From assembly GCA_023417165.1 (NCBI GenBank), contig JAEZGD010000440.1, positions 1 to 8,231 of the forward strand: a stretch of DNA of 8,231 nucleotides. Reading direction: 5' to 3'. Both the position numbers and the translations under genes were made by a program. Source of the stretch: Planctomycetota bacterium. GTDB lineage: Bacteria; Planctomycetota; Planctomycetia; Pirellulales; Pirellulaceae. Positions 1-5,914 of this stretch are shown in pieces; positions within the stretch are counted from its first letter, which is position 1, and the number at the start of each line of letters is the position of its first letter. The notes beneath the pieces are model-generated. The model ran no database searches and was not told the origin of the DNA. It saw only the letters and a list, made by a program, of their open reading frames with translations.

Positions 1-887
1 CCACCGCGCTCCACAGCGAATTGCCCCATCAGGTCAACCATTTCCCTCCCTCCCGCGAGCGCGCCGCGACTGTGCTGGCGCTGCTGCATCGTGAAGTGCT
101 GACCGGCGAGTTCGATGCCTCCTGTAGCAGCGTGGCAACGACGCTCGACACCGGACGTTACAACTGCGTCACTACCACGATTCTGTTCGTCGCGCTCGCG
201 GACGCAATCGATCTGCCCACGAACATCATCCATGCTCCCGGGCATGTGCGCGTGCGGATCGAAAGTTCGTCGCCGCTGGAACTGGAACCGACGTGCGCCG
301 CCTGGTTCACGCAAGCCGAGCCACAGCTATTGCCAACGCGCGACGCGACGCGCGTGATTTCAACCATCGCGCTGCTCGGCAAGCTGTACTACAACCGTGG
401 CATCGAAGCGCTGGACGCGCGTCAGTTTGCCGATGCCATCGATGCCTTCGAGCGTAGTCGCGCCCTCGATCCGCTCGATGCCACTGCGCAGCAAAACTTG
501 CTGGCGGCACTCAACAACGGCGCGCTGGCCTTGTGCGATGAACGTCAGTTTGTCGCCGCTAGCCAGTGGCTGACCAAAGCCGAGCGACTCGACCCAGCCT
601 ATCCGACGCTGGCTGCGAACGACCTGCATTTGCATGGTCAATGGTTGATTGCGTTGTGCGAAGCGGCGCGCTACGCCGACGCGATCGAGCTCATCGATCG
701 CGGCCTGGCCCGACGCCCGCAAGCAGAACTCTTTCGCGTCGGCCGCAGCGCCGTCTATCGGTTGTGGGCAGAGGACTTGCTGCGTCGCGGCGAGCCTCAT
801 GCCGCACTGGCGCGCATCGAAGCGGGCTTGGCCCTCGCACCCCATGACGCTGTCTTGCAGCAACTGAAAACTCAGCTCGCACGTTAG
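1..887 (+). CDS. Transglutaminase-like (SirB1-type) protein with C-terminal TPR-like repeats, 5' end missing
   Basis: The reading frame is open from the left edge (first full codon at 3), so this is the C-terminal part of a larger protein. The TTG at 21 is only the first start-like codon, not a believable start. Counting from that TTG, the block RYNCVTTTILFVALADAIDLP (46-66) and then HAPGHVRVRI (71-80) match the Cys and His parts of transglutaminase-core/SirB1-like domains: Cys49 would be the nucleophile and His75 its partner. From about residue 122 to 288 the protein is helical, with TPR-like units such as YYNRGIEALDARQFADAIDAF and a later RYADAIELIDRGLARRP. Proteins joining these modules are common in planctomycetes, but their substrates are unknown; protease, amidase or peptide-binding roles are possible. 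The missing N-terminus may hold a signal peptide or more domains. The domain call is fairly firm; the activity is not. Confidence 0.8.
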   Translation, partial: TALHSELPHQVNHFPPSRERAATVLALLHREVLTGEFDASCSSVATTLDTGRYNCVTTTILFVALADAIDLPTNIIHAPGHVRVRIESSSPLELEPTCAAWFTQAEPQLLPTRDATRVISTIALLGKLYYNRGIEALDARQFADAIDAFERSRALDPLDATAQQNLLAALNNGALALCDERQFVAASQWLTKAERLDPAYPTLAANDLHLHGQWLIALCEAARYADAIELIDRGLARRPQAELFRVGRSAVYRLWAEDLLRRGEPHAALARIEAGLALAPHDAVLQQLKTQLAR

Positions 888-1304
888 CGCAACGTTAAAC
901 GTGTCAGCCGGGCGTAGAGCAGTAGAAACAGCATCGCCGCGTCTCCCCACCATAGGTATGCTGCAATCCATTGTGAGAGTGGCTTCGACTGTGACTGCCC
1001 CATGCCCCCTCGCAGGCGAAGTCTGTCCCGCCGAGGCTCTTTCAGCACAGTCGAAAACCGCTCACACGTCCCCGTCGTAATGCGAACGCTGCGCCACTGC
1101 GGGGATTGCCTTCAGAATAGGAGCCTAACCCCTGGTAGACTCGCGACTTAAAGAAAAGGCTTAGAACAGCATGTACTGTGCCGCGGTCGTCTCGAAATGA
1201 GCGAGCGGGACCAAAATGAGACGCGCCGCGCGGTTTCCTTCCCGCCTGCGACAGGGTACAAAGCCAACAACGATCACCCTTTCCGCCAAGGACGCAGCAA
1301 GCCA
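888..1304. other. Gene-poor intergenic stretch, no convincing gene
   Basis: About 417 bp lie between the TPR protein and the chosen start of the DinB gene. Open frames here run antisense into the neighbouring genes and show no recognisable protein. The only structure I can point to is an exact 10-bp inverted repeat (984-993 and 1046-1055) around a 52-nt spacer. I find no pair of promoter hexamers with acceptable spacing, although a promoter for the DinB gene should lie here. The right part (1197-1304) is open in frame with the DinB gene, but its translation is low-complexity-like and lacks family similarity. Confidence 0.5.
984..1055. repeat. 10-bp inverted repeat with 52-nt spacer
   Basis: TTCGACTGTG at 984-993 is the exact reverse complement of CACAGTCGAA at 1046-1055. 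A shorter CCTCG/CGAGG pair (about 1008-1012 and 1032-1036) sits inside the spacer, so a long nested hairpin could form. There is no T-tract after it. It could be a structured RNA, a protein-binding site or chance; function is unknown. Confidence 0.35.
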
Positions 1305-1814
1305 ATGGCAGATATGACCATGCTAGAAATCGCGCGCCGGCAAATCGAATTCGCGCGCGACTACACGCTTTCTTTAGTCGCCGATATTCAAGACGACGAA
1401 TGGTTTGCGATGCCGGCTGGTGCGCCGACGCATTTAGCATGGCAGATCGGCCATTTGGCGATGGCCGAGTACGGATTGTGCTTATTTCGCCAGCGCGGGC
1501 GGCAAGAGATCGATACCGAGCTGATGACGAGCAAGTTTCGCAAGCAATTCAGCCGCGGTACCACGCCCGAGACCGATCCAAGTGGCTATCCGCCCCTGGG
1601 CGAAATTCGTACCACTTTCGAACGTGTCCACCAGCAAGCACTCGCCGAGCTGCCGACCTTCACGCCTGAGTCGCTGGCGGTCGAAATCGACATGCCATAC
1701 GCGGCGACCAACACCCGCTTGGGCGCGCTGCTGTTTTGTTCGCACCACGAGATGCTGCACGCCGGGCAAATCGGTCTGTTGCGCCGCCTACTCGGCAAGC
1801 CACCGGTGCGCTAG
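1305..1814 (+). CDS. DinB family protein (putative metal-dependent four-helix-bundle enzyme)
   Basis: The product is 169 residues, the usual size for the DinB/YfiT-like four-helix-bundle superfamily. The expected three metal-binding histidines are visible: His50 in LAWQIGHLAMAEY, then His148 and His152 in HEMLHAGQIGLLRRLLG near the C-terminus. Characterised relatives are thiol transferases or metal-dependent hydrolases; this subgroup has no assigned reaction. It is cytosolic, with no signal peptide. I chose the ATG at 1305 because family-like sequence (MLEIARRQIEFARDYT) begins there and a purine-rich AAGGA lies about 12 nt upstream. An in-frame ATG at 1197 would add 36 residues that look non-coding and has no Shine-Dalgarno sequence. 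The metallopeptidase gene follows 103 bp later on the same strand. DinB here means the Pfam fold, not DNA polymerase IV. Confidence 0.88.
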   Translation: MADMTMLEIARRQIEFARDYTLSLVADIQDDEWFAMPAGAPTHLAWQIGHLAMAEYGLCLFRQRGRQEIDTELMTSKFRKQFSRGTTPETDPSGYPPLGEIRTTFERVHQQALAELPTFTPESLAVEIDMPYAATNTRLGALLFCSHHEMLHAGQIGLLRRLLGKPPVR

Positions 1815-1834
1815 GGCAGGGCGGCGGCAACATC

Positions 1835-1844
1835 GCAATATTGC
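1835..1844. repeat. Perfect 10-bp palindrome GCAATATTGC
   Basis: GCAATATTGC is self-complementary and lies in the 103-bp gap between the DinB and metallopeptidase genes, about 75 bp before the latter's start. A small GCGG-CTT-CCGC hairpin (1854-1864) follows. It could be a repressor site for the metallopeptidase or chance; no further copy was noticed in the window. Confidence 0.25.
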
Positions 1845-1906
1845 AAGACATGCGCGGCTTCCGCATCTATTCTGGTGGCACCCGCAATTCCCACCCCAAT
1901 CCTATC

Positions 1907-1910
1907 GAGG
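1907..1910 (+). promoter_or_regulatory. Ribosome binding site for the metallopeptidase
   Basis: GAGG lies 7 nt before the GTG at 1918. It supports that GTG, which opens directly into a signal peptide, over upstream in-frame starts that overlap the DinB gene. Confidence 0.6.
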
Positions 1911-1917
1911 ATCTGCC

Positions 1918-2640
1918 GTGAAACCATTACTGCTATTCCCATGCTTGGCGATTGCCGTTTTGCTCACGAGCGTGGCCCATGCCGACAGCCCCTCGCCGAA
2001 GTACGATCCGACCTCCGCCTATCACACGCAGGAAGTCGAAGGCTGGACGGTGCTGGTGAACGAAAAGCTATTGGCCAGCAATCCCGAAGGGGCGCAGGAA
2101 GCGCTCACGCTGCTGAAGCACCAGCTCTATTCGGTGAAGCGCTTGGTCCCCGCCGAAGCGGCCGCCAAGCTACAGACGATCAAAATCTGGGTCGAAGAGG
2201 CGCATCCCAAGCATCCCTGCATGTGCTACCACGTCGACCGCGGCTGGCTGCTCAGCAACGACATGAATCCCGACAAGGCGGGCGGCGTCGAGATCGCGAA
2301 TATCAAGACCTTTATGACATGGACCGTGCAGCAGCCGCACATGGTGCTGCATGAACTGGCGCACGGCTATCACCATCAGTTCTTGAAAGATGGCTACGCC
2401 AACGCCGAAGTGCGCGACGCCTTCGAGCGCGCGATGAAGACGAAGTCGTACGACAAGGTGCTGCGCATCAGCGGGCGCAACGATCGCCACTATGCGACCA
2501 CCAATCCCATGGAATACTTCGCCGAGGCGACCGAAGCCTATTTCGGCACCAACGATTTCTTTCCGTTCGTGAAGGCCGAACTTCAGCAGCACGATTCGCA
2601 CATGCACGAGCTGCTGCCGAAGCTGTGGCTGGTGAAGTAG
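1918..2640 (+). CDS. Secreted HExxH zinc metallopeptidase-like protein
   Basis: The GTG start gives 240 residues. Residues 1-22 form a signal peptide (hydrophobic core LLLFPCLAIAVLLTSV, then AHA before Asp23), so export is expected. The zinc site is HELAH at 145-149 within MVLHELAHGYHHQFL, with Glu146 as the expected catalytic base. About 55 residues later EYFAEATEAYFGTNDFFPF (199-217) supplies acidic residues, one of which (Glu199, 203 or 206) should be the third zinc ligand. This layout resembles the anthrax lethal factor-like/gluzincin metallopeptidases. A compact CMCYH motif (101-105) also appears; I recall similar motifs in homologues from planctomycetes and related bacteria, and it might bind metal or form a disulfide. 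Substrate is unknown. An in-frame extension back to 1582 is rejected because it overlaps the DinB gene. The stop codon abuts that of the convergent receiver gene. Confidence 0.85.
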   Translation: MKPLLLFPCLAIAVLLTSVAHADSPSPKYDPTSAYHTQEVEGWTVLVNEKLLASNPEGAQEALTLLKHQLYSVKRLVPAEAAAKLQTIKIWVEEAHPKHPCMCYHVDRGWLLSNDMNPDKAGGVEIANIKTFMTWTVQQPHMVLHELAHGYHHQFLKDGYANAEVRDAFERAMKTKSYDKVLRISGRNDRHYATTNPMEYFAEATEAYFGTNDFFPFVKAELQQHDSHMHELLPKLWLVK

Positions 2641-3072
2641 CTACCACTGCTTCGAGCGCGCGATCGCCTGTTCAAGGACCATCAGCACGACGTTGGGATC
2701 GTAGGGCTTGCGCAGATAGAAGTCGCAACCGGCGATGCGAGCGCGGCGCACGACCTCGGGGCGATCTTGGCCGCTGAGAATGATGACCGGAATGCCGCAG
2801 GTTTCGGGCGCGTCGCACAACTGCGCACAAATCTCCAGGCCATCGGCATCGGGCAGATCGAGATCGAGAAAGATCGCGTCAGGGCGTTCGCTTTGCGCGA
2901 GAATCAGCCCGCGCCGTCCCAGCGCGGCGGTCATTGTCTCAAATCCCTGGCTTTGCAGACGCCACGCCAGCGCGCGCGACTGTCCTTCGTCGTCGTCGAT
3001 GATCAGCACCGAGTGCGGGCGATTCTCGACCTGCTCGGCCGGATCTAGTTCGGTATCTGCATGCCCAACCAT
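2641..3072 (-). CDS. Stand-alone response-regulator receiver domain protein
   Basis: The product is 143 residues: a short acidic N-terminal tail (1-20) and one CheY-like receiver domain, with no output domain. The full phosphorylation site is present: the acidic cluster in VLIIDDDEG (Asp26-Asp28), the phospho-acceptor Asp70 in IFLDLDLPDADG, Ser100 in ILSGQD, and Lys122 followed by Pro123 in LRKPYDP. It should accept phosphate from a histidine kinase and act through protein contact, as CheY or Spo0F-type proteins do. No kinase is visible in the window, so the partner is unknown. I chose the ATG at 3072 over an upstream in-frame ATG at 3123 because an excellent AGGAGG precedes it by 5 nt. The gene faces the metallopeptidase tail to tail with no gap. 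Confidence 0.93.
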   Translation of the reverse strand: MVGHADTELDPAEQVENRPHSVLIIDDDEGQSRALAWRLQSQGFETMTAALGRRGLILAQSERPDAIFLDLDLPDADGLEICAQLCDAPETCGIPVIILSGQDRPEVVRRARIAGCDFYLRKPYDPNVVLMVLEQAIARSKQW

Positions 3073-3077
3073 CTGTG

Positions 3078-3083
3078 CCTCCT
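3078..3083 (-). promoter_or_regulatory. Strong ribosome binding site of the receiver gene
   Basis: Read on the minus strand, AGGAGG lies 5 nt before the ATG at 3072. It is the best Shine-Dalgarno sequence in the window and decides the start of the receiver gene. Confidence 0.8.
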
Positions 3084-3128
3084 GCCCAAAATGCTGCCTG
3101 TTGGAAACATGCCACAGAACCACAGGTT

Positions 3129-3153
3129 GTCAAACTGCAACGCGCAGTCAAAC
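3129..3153 (-). promoter_or_regulatory. Direct repeat GTTTGAC x2, possible -35/operator of the receiver gene
   Basis: Two identical 7-bp units 18 bp apart lie about 57-83 bp upstream of the receiver start. The proximal unit overlaps TTGACA, a -35-like hexamer; the best -10 at suitable spacing is poor (CATGTT, 3 of 6). A regulator-assisted promoter is possible but unproven. Confidence 0.25.
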
Positions 3154-3453
3154 CGTAACTCCCAGGCAACGCCTGCCTGACGCGCCGATTTCTCCGCTTT
3201 TGCCGGGCGTGCTCCGCGAAATGCTGCCGCGAACCAGACCCGCCCCGCATTCCGCCGTCACATTCCACAGAGGGGCGTGCAACTTGCAAATCGTTCGCCG
3301 CCCGCTTATCGTTGAACGTGAGGACGGCCCCGCGCCGATGGAAACGTTCCTCAATTCGACCGTCGGAGATCGGCCAACCGGACGAGACAGAAGCCACTCA
3401 ATTCAGCCCCAGTGAAAGTGGGCCGTTCCTTGTGCATGCGGGGAGCTTTGACG

Positions 3454-3690
3454 ATGGCTACTTGGATTCATTCTGAAGACGGCACGTTTAGTGGTTTTGA
3501 CATCGAGGAAGTTGTCGGATACATAAGAGAGCTGAAGACCGATTCTCACGGTTTTCTTACCACCACCTATGTCATTCTGCTGCGCGGCGGCCATCGCTTG
3601 CCGATTGCAGACGAAGCCCAGGCGGTGCGGATGCAGCGTTTGATTCAGCGGCACTTTGAACGCAAAGCCGCCGAAGGCGTCGAAGTCTGA
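3454..3690 (+). CDS. Small protein of unknown function (78 residues)
   Basis: I do not recognise this protein. It has no signal peptide, membrane segment or cysteine. It starts MATWIHSEDGTFSGFDIEEV and appears as a few beta-strands (VVGYIREL, TTTYVILLRGGHRLPI) followed by a charged C-terminal helix (AVRMQRLIQRHFERKAAE). The ATG at 3454 is preferred because GGGGAG lies 8 nt upstream; a GTG at 3412 would add 14 residues with no visible ribosome site. The strand-plus-helix pattern recalls half of a small PH-like or FlbD-like fold, and it is loosely like the tail of the lipobox protein encoded at 5369-5914. The gene ends 19 bp before tRNA-Gly on the same strand with no terminator between, so the two may share a transcript. 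The coding call is reasonable; the function is open. Confidence 0.7.
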   Translation: MATWIHSEDGTFSGFDIEEVVGYIRELKTDSHGFLTTTYVILLRGGHRLPIADEAQAVRMQRLIQRHFERKAAEGVEV

Positions 3691-3709
3691 CGCACTCACG
3701 CGCGGAAGT

Positions 3710-3782
3710 GCGGGCGTAGCTCAGTTGGTAGAGCGCAACCTTCCCAAGGTTGATGTCGAGGGTTCGAGTCCCTTCGCCCGCT
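3710..3782 (+). tRNA. tRNA-Gly (anticodon CCC)
   Basis: A full cloverleaf can be drawn. The acceptor stem is GCGGGCG (3710-3716) with CGCCCGC (3775-3781). The D arm is GCTC/GAGC with an AGTTGGTA loop. The anticodon stem is CAACC/GGTTG around TTCCCAA, giving anticodon CCC at 3743-3745. The variable loop is five bases, and the T arm is GAGGG/CCCTT with loop TTCGAGT. Anticodon CCC reads the glycine codon GGG, and the discriminator base T at 3782 fits bacterial tRNA-Gly. The 3' CCA is not encoded and must be added by the CCA-adding enzyme. Confidence 0.97.
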
Positions 3783-3789
3783 TTGAAAT

Positions 3790-3833
3790 CGCCCTGCGGT
3801 CGCGGTATCGACGGCAGGGCGGATTCATTTCTT
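3790..3833 (+). terminator. Strong hairpin terminator between tRNA-Gly and the ceramidase-like gene
   Basis: CGCCCTGC (3790-3797) pairs exactly with GCAGGGCG (3814-3821). Inside, after one G-G mismatch, GTCG (3799-3802) pairs with CGAC (3809-3812) around a 6-nt loop. A T-rich tract, GATTCATTTCTT, follows on the plus strand. The hairpin starts 8 nt after the tRNA and lies 19 nt beyond the stop of the convergent ceramidase-like gene, so it probably stops both transcripts. The T-tract is imperfect, especially on the minus side (ATTTC). Confidence 0.7.
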
Positions 3834-3839
3834 GATCAG

Positions 3840-5213
3840 CTATTGGCAGAGCTTGCGCAGCGCGGCGAGCAAGCGCGCTTCGCTGTCGTCGGCGACCCAG
3901 CACCAGTCGGTAAGGTTGCTGTCTTTCTCGGCGATGTGTTTGGCGGTGGGAATGTAGCCGGTCGCGCCGTCGCCATAGCCGGCCACACAGACGAACGCGT
4001 CCGGCATCAGCTTCTGCGCGGCCAGTTGGTACTCGACATACGCTTCGCCAGGCAACAGTAATAGCTGCGCGGGACCGAAGTCGACGCGCGGCAGTTCGAT
4101 GGGCCGATCTTCCGCCACGCGCTGCTGCCAGCTTAACCCCATCGCCGCCAGGCATTGGTCGAACGGCTTGGCGGCGGTCTTCATCTGCGTTTCGAGTTCC
4201 GCCTTGGTGAAGCCAGTGTCCTGACGCGGAGCAAAACGCACCGGCGTGACGTGCAGCTTGATTTGTTCGAGCGGCTCGCGCTTGGTTTGCTTCCACGCTT
4301 CGACCTGCGCAGCATGCAGGCGTTCGGCCAGCGCCGGGCGATTCTCGGCCGCGCCGGTGTTGTACTTGCCGGCGGTCATGTTGCCGCTGGCGCCGGAGCA
4401 ATAAATCTGTAGTACGCCCGGCGTTTCCTGCTGTCGCTTACGACGGGCGATGCCTGGAAAATCGGCCGAAACCTCGCCTGCGCCGTAGTAACTCATCGGG
4501 TGCACCGCGTAAAAGCTGAGCGCGGCGAGGGGGGTCTCGCCATTCCAAAAGCTCAGCGTCTTCAGCCACGGATCAATCAAGCCTTGGTCCGCCGCGATCG
4601 CTTCGGCTTGCCTGCAACTGCTGGTGCGATCGAACCGCACCTGGCCTGACGACGTGACATAGCGGCGATTCGACGCAATGCGTTCGACCTTCGCCTGACC
4701 GGTGCCGAGATGCGTCAGCGGTGGCGCTTTCGGCAGCGATTCGCGAATCGCCTTGGCGACGGTCTGCACCGCTTTCTCATGGAACAGCGGATCGCAAACA
4801 GTCCCTTTACATTCGTGTTGCCGGAGCAGTTTCTCGGCCGTCAGATCGGCGACCGGCGCGTCATGCTGATGCACGGTCGAAACCAGGACGCATTCGGGTC
4901 GTGTGCCCGCCGCTTCGGCCAAGACCGTTTGCCAACGCTGGTAAGCGTCGTTCCGAATCTCGCACCAATCGACCGAGACAAAGACGATTGGCCGCTCGCC
5001 GCCCAGCAGCACCACGCCATGCGCTTCGAGCGGGTCGGCGATAGACTTCGAGAGCCACGATCCGCCCATCATGCCATGCCCCAGCGGGACCGTCACATCG
5101 GCCGAGAACGTCGCCAAGCGAAAGGGCATGAGCTTATCAGCACGGGCAAATTGAAGGCCCCACATCCCACTAGCGCCGAGCGCCAATAACGCTTGCCTGC
5201 GAGTGAACTGCAT
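3840..5213 (-). CDS. Tat-exported neutral/alkaline ceramidase-like hydrolase
   Basis: The product is 457 residues. Residues 1-25 form a twin-arginine signal (FTRRQALLALG, then a cleavage-like FARA before Asp26), so a folded, probably metal-containing enzyme is exported. The mature part resembles the neutral/alkaline non-lysosomal ceramidase N-terminal domain: VSTVHQHDAP (111-120) corresponds to the family's THTHS-type metal motif. YAVHPMSYYG (235-244) and SADFPG (249-254) fit the HP and DF-G motifs, followed by LLLLPGEAYVEY and GYGDGATGYIPT near the C-terminus. The family's catalytic serine motif (GDVSPN in characterised enzymes) is replaced here by SGASGNMTAGKYN (273-285), so ceramide hydrolysis should not be assumed. 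Such paralogues are abundant in planctomycetes and may act on other amides or esters. The ATG at 5213 is chosen for the RR signal and GAGG 7 nt upstream; an in-frame ATG at 5270 would only add a charged leader. Confidence 0.87.
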   Translation of the reverse strand: MQFTRRQALLALGASGMWGLQFARADKLMPFRLATFSADVTVPLGHGMMGGSWLSKSIADPLEAHGVVLLGGERPIVFVSVDWCEIRNDAYQRWQTVLAEAAGTRPECVLVSTVHQHDAPVADLTAEKLLRQHECKGTVCDPLFHEKAVQTVAKAIRESLPKAPPLTHLGTGQAKVERIASNRRYVTSSGQVRFDRTSSCRQAEAIAADQGLIDPWLKTLSFWNGETPLAALSFYAVHPMSYYGAGEVSADFPGIARRKRQQETPGVLQIYCSGASGNMTAGKYNTGAAENRPALAERLHAAQVEAWKQTKREPLEQIKLHVTPVRFAPRQDTGFTKAELETQMKTAAKPFDQCLAAMGLSWQQRVAEDRPIELPRVDFGPAQLLLLPGEAYVEYQLAAQKLMPDAFVCVAGYGDGATGYIPTAKHIAEKDSNLTDWCWVADDSEARLLAALRKLCQ

Positions 5214-5220
5214 ACCTGGC

Positions 5221-5224
5221 CCTC
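5221..5224 (-). promoter_or_regulatory. Ribosome binding site of the ceramidase-like gene
   Basis: GAGG on the minus strand, 7 nt before the ATG at 5213, supports the start that places the twin-arginine motif at residues 5-6. Confidence 0.55.
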
Positions 5225-5356
5225 GTTTGGGTTGTGCAGAATGCGCCGCATGCGCAGCGCGATTCATCAATTATGGCTGGCGAATCCGGCTCTGGCCCCC
5301 GAAATAGCCTAACCTTTCTTAGCGTCACGCACTCGTCTCTTCAAGCTTTTCTGTCC

Positions 5357-5361
5357 AGGAG
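5357..5361 (+). promoter_or_regulatory. Ribosome binding site of the lipobox membrane protein
   Basis: AGGAG lies 7 nt before the ATG at 5369. It decides this start over an upstream in-frame ATG at 5234 that lies close to the start of the divergent ceramidase-like gene. Confidence 0.7.
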
Positions 5362-5368
5362 TTGCACC

Positions 5369-5914
5369 ATGTCTGGCGTGCTACCCAAGATTCAACGCTG
5401 GTTACCGCGTGTCCTACTGCTAGGTCTACTGGTCATGGTAACGGGCTGCATGAAGCGTGCGCAGCAAGAGGAGACCATCGTCTACTACAACGATCCTTTC
5501 GTGCTTGCCGCCATTGCGATTGTATGTGTGTTGGCCTTGCCCCTCGGCGCGTTGTTCATCTACTTCGAACGACGCAATGGGCTGGGGTACATGATGACAT
5601 TCGCGTCGGTCGGATGGCTTTTTATGACGCCAGGACTGTTTCTCGAGCGCATCACCATCTCGCCTGAGCGGTTCTGCCATGTTACCGGTCAGTACTGGAG
5701 GCCAACGACCGACATCGCCTACGATGAAATCGATGTCATCCATTTCGCGGAACGAAAGCGTTCAGGCCGTCGAGGAACGACCACTTCGTACACATTGGAT
5801 TGCGAACTCAACGGAGGCGAGCTGCGGCATGTCTCGCTCGGCAATAAAGAAGCCATCCTGGACATCCTGCGCGGGGCAGTCAAGCACGACATTGAGATCA
5901 GCGGCATTGATTAG
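5369..5914 (+). CDS. Membrane protein with lipobox and beta-rich C-terminal domain, unknown function
   Basis: The product is 181 residues and I do not recognise it by name. The N-terminus has a basic stretch, then hydrophobic VLLLGLLVMVTGC, in which VTGC (24-27) fits a lipobox, so Cys27 may be lipidated. Two further hydrophobic segments follow (about 45-66 and 72-92). The rest (about 93-181) is soluble, rich in predicted strands, and ends in a helix: ITISPERFCHVTGQYW, then IAYDEIDVIHF, TTSYTLDCELNGGEL and ILDILRGAVKHDIEI. This resembles the PH-like domains often found on small bacterial membrane proteins. A lipidated N-terminus combined with two membrane helices would be unusual; the first segment may simply be a membrane helix. 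The gene is divergent from the ceramidase-like gene, with 155 bp between starts, so shared regulation is possible. Confidence 0.75.
   Translation: MSGVLPKIQRWLPRVLLLGLLVMVTGCMKRAQQEETIVYYNDPFVLAAIAIVCVLALPLGALFIYFERRNGLGYMMTFASVGWLFMTPGLFLERITISPERFCHVTGQYWRPTTDIAYDEIDVIHFAERKRSGRRGTTTSYTLDCELNGGELRHVSLGNKEAILDILRGAVKHDIEISGID

Larger units (their letters stand above)
3073..3453. other. Divergent intergenic region between the receiver gene and the small unknown gene
   Basis: This is about 380 bp without a credible gene; frames here are short and lack familiar sequence. Next to the receiver gene are two copies of GTCAAAC (3129-3135, 3147-3153), 18 bp apart. On the minus strand they read GTTTGAC, and the proximal one contains TTGACA, a good -35 match, though the -10 is poor. 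A small hairpin CAGGC-AAC-GCCTG lies at 3163-3175. On the plus strand TTGCAA (3284-3289) and TATCGT (3307-3312), 17 bp apart, each match 4 of 6 consensus bases and could serve the small gene and the tRNA. All of this is suggestive only. Confidence 0.4.

Noticed and set aside
881..902. ACGTT/AACGT repeats at the end of the TPR gene as a terminator
   Set aside because: The stem is only 5 bp, overlaps the stop codon and has no T-tract.
360..971. 203-residue minus-strand open frame opposite the TPR protein
   Set aside because: Antisense shadow caused by high GC; the plus strand shows clear transglutaminase-like and TPR-like sequence.
1197..1304. N-terminal extension of the DinB gene from an upstream ATG
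   Set aside because: The extra 36 residues do not resemble the family and no Shine-Dalgarno sequence precedes that ATG.
1042..1440. 132-residue minus-strand frame in the gene-poor stretch
   Set aside because: It runs into the DinB gene on the opposite strand, has no recognisable protein pattern, and no ribosome site was found.
2170..2607. 145-residue minus-strand frame opposite the metallopeptidase
   Set aside because: Antisense shadow; the plus strand carries the signal peptide and HExxH motif.
3721..4401. 226-residue minus-strand open frame overlapping the tRNA and the end of the ceramidase-like gene
   Set aside because: It is a shadow of the ceramidase-like gene in another frame: Arg-rich, no family pattern, and it crosses the tRNA and hairpin.
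5242..5256. TGCGC/GCGCA inverted repeat between the ceramidase-like and lipobox genes as an operator
   Set aside because: Five-base arms in GC-rich DNA are expected by chance, and no second copy was seen.
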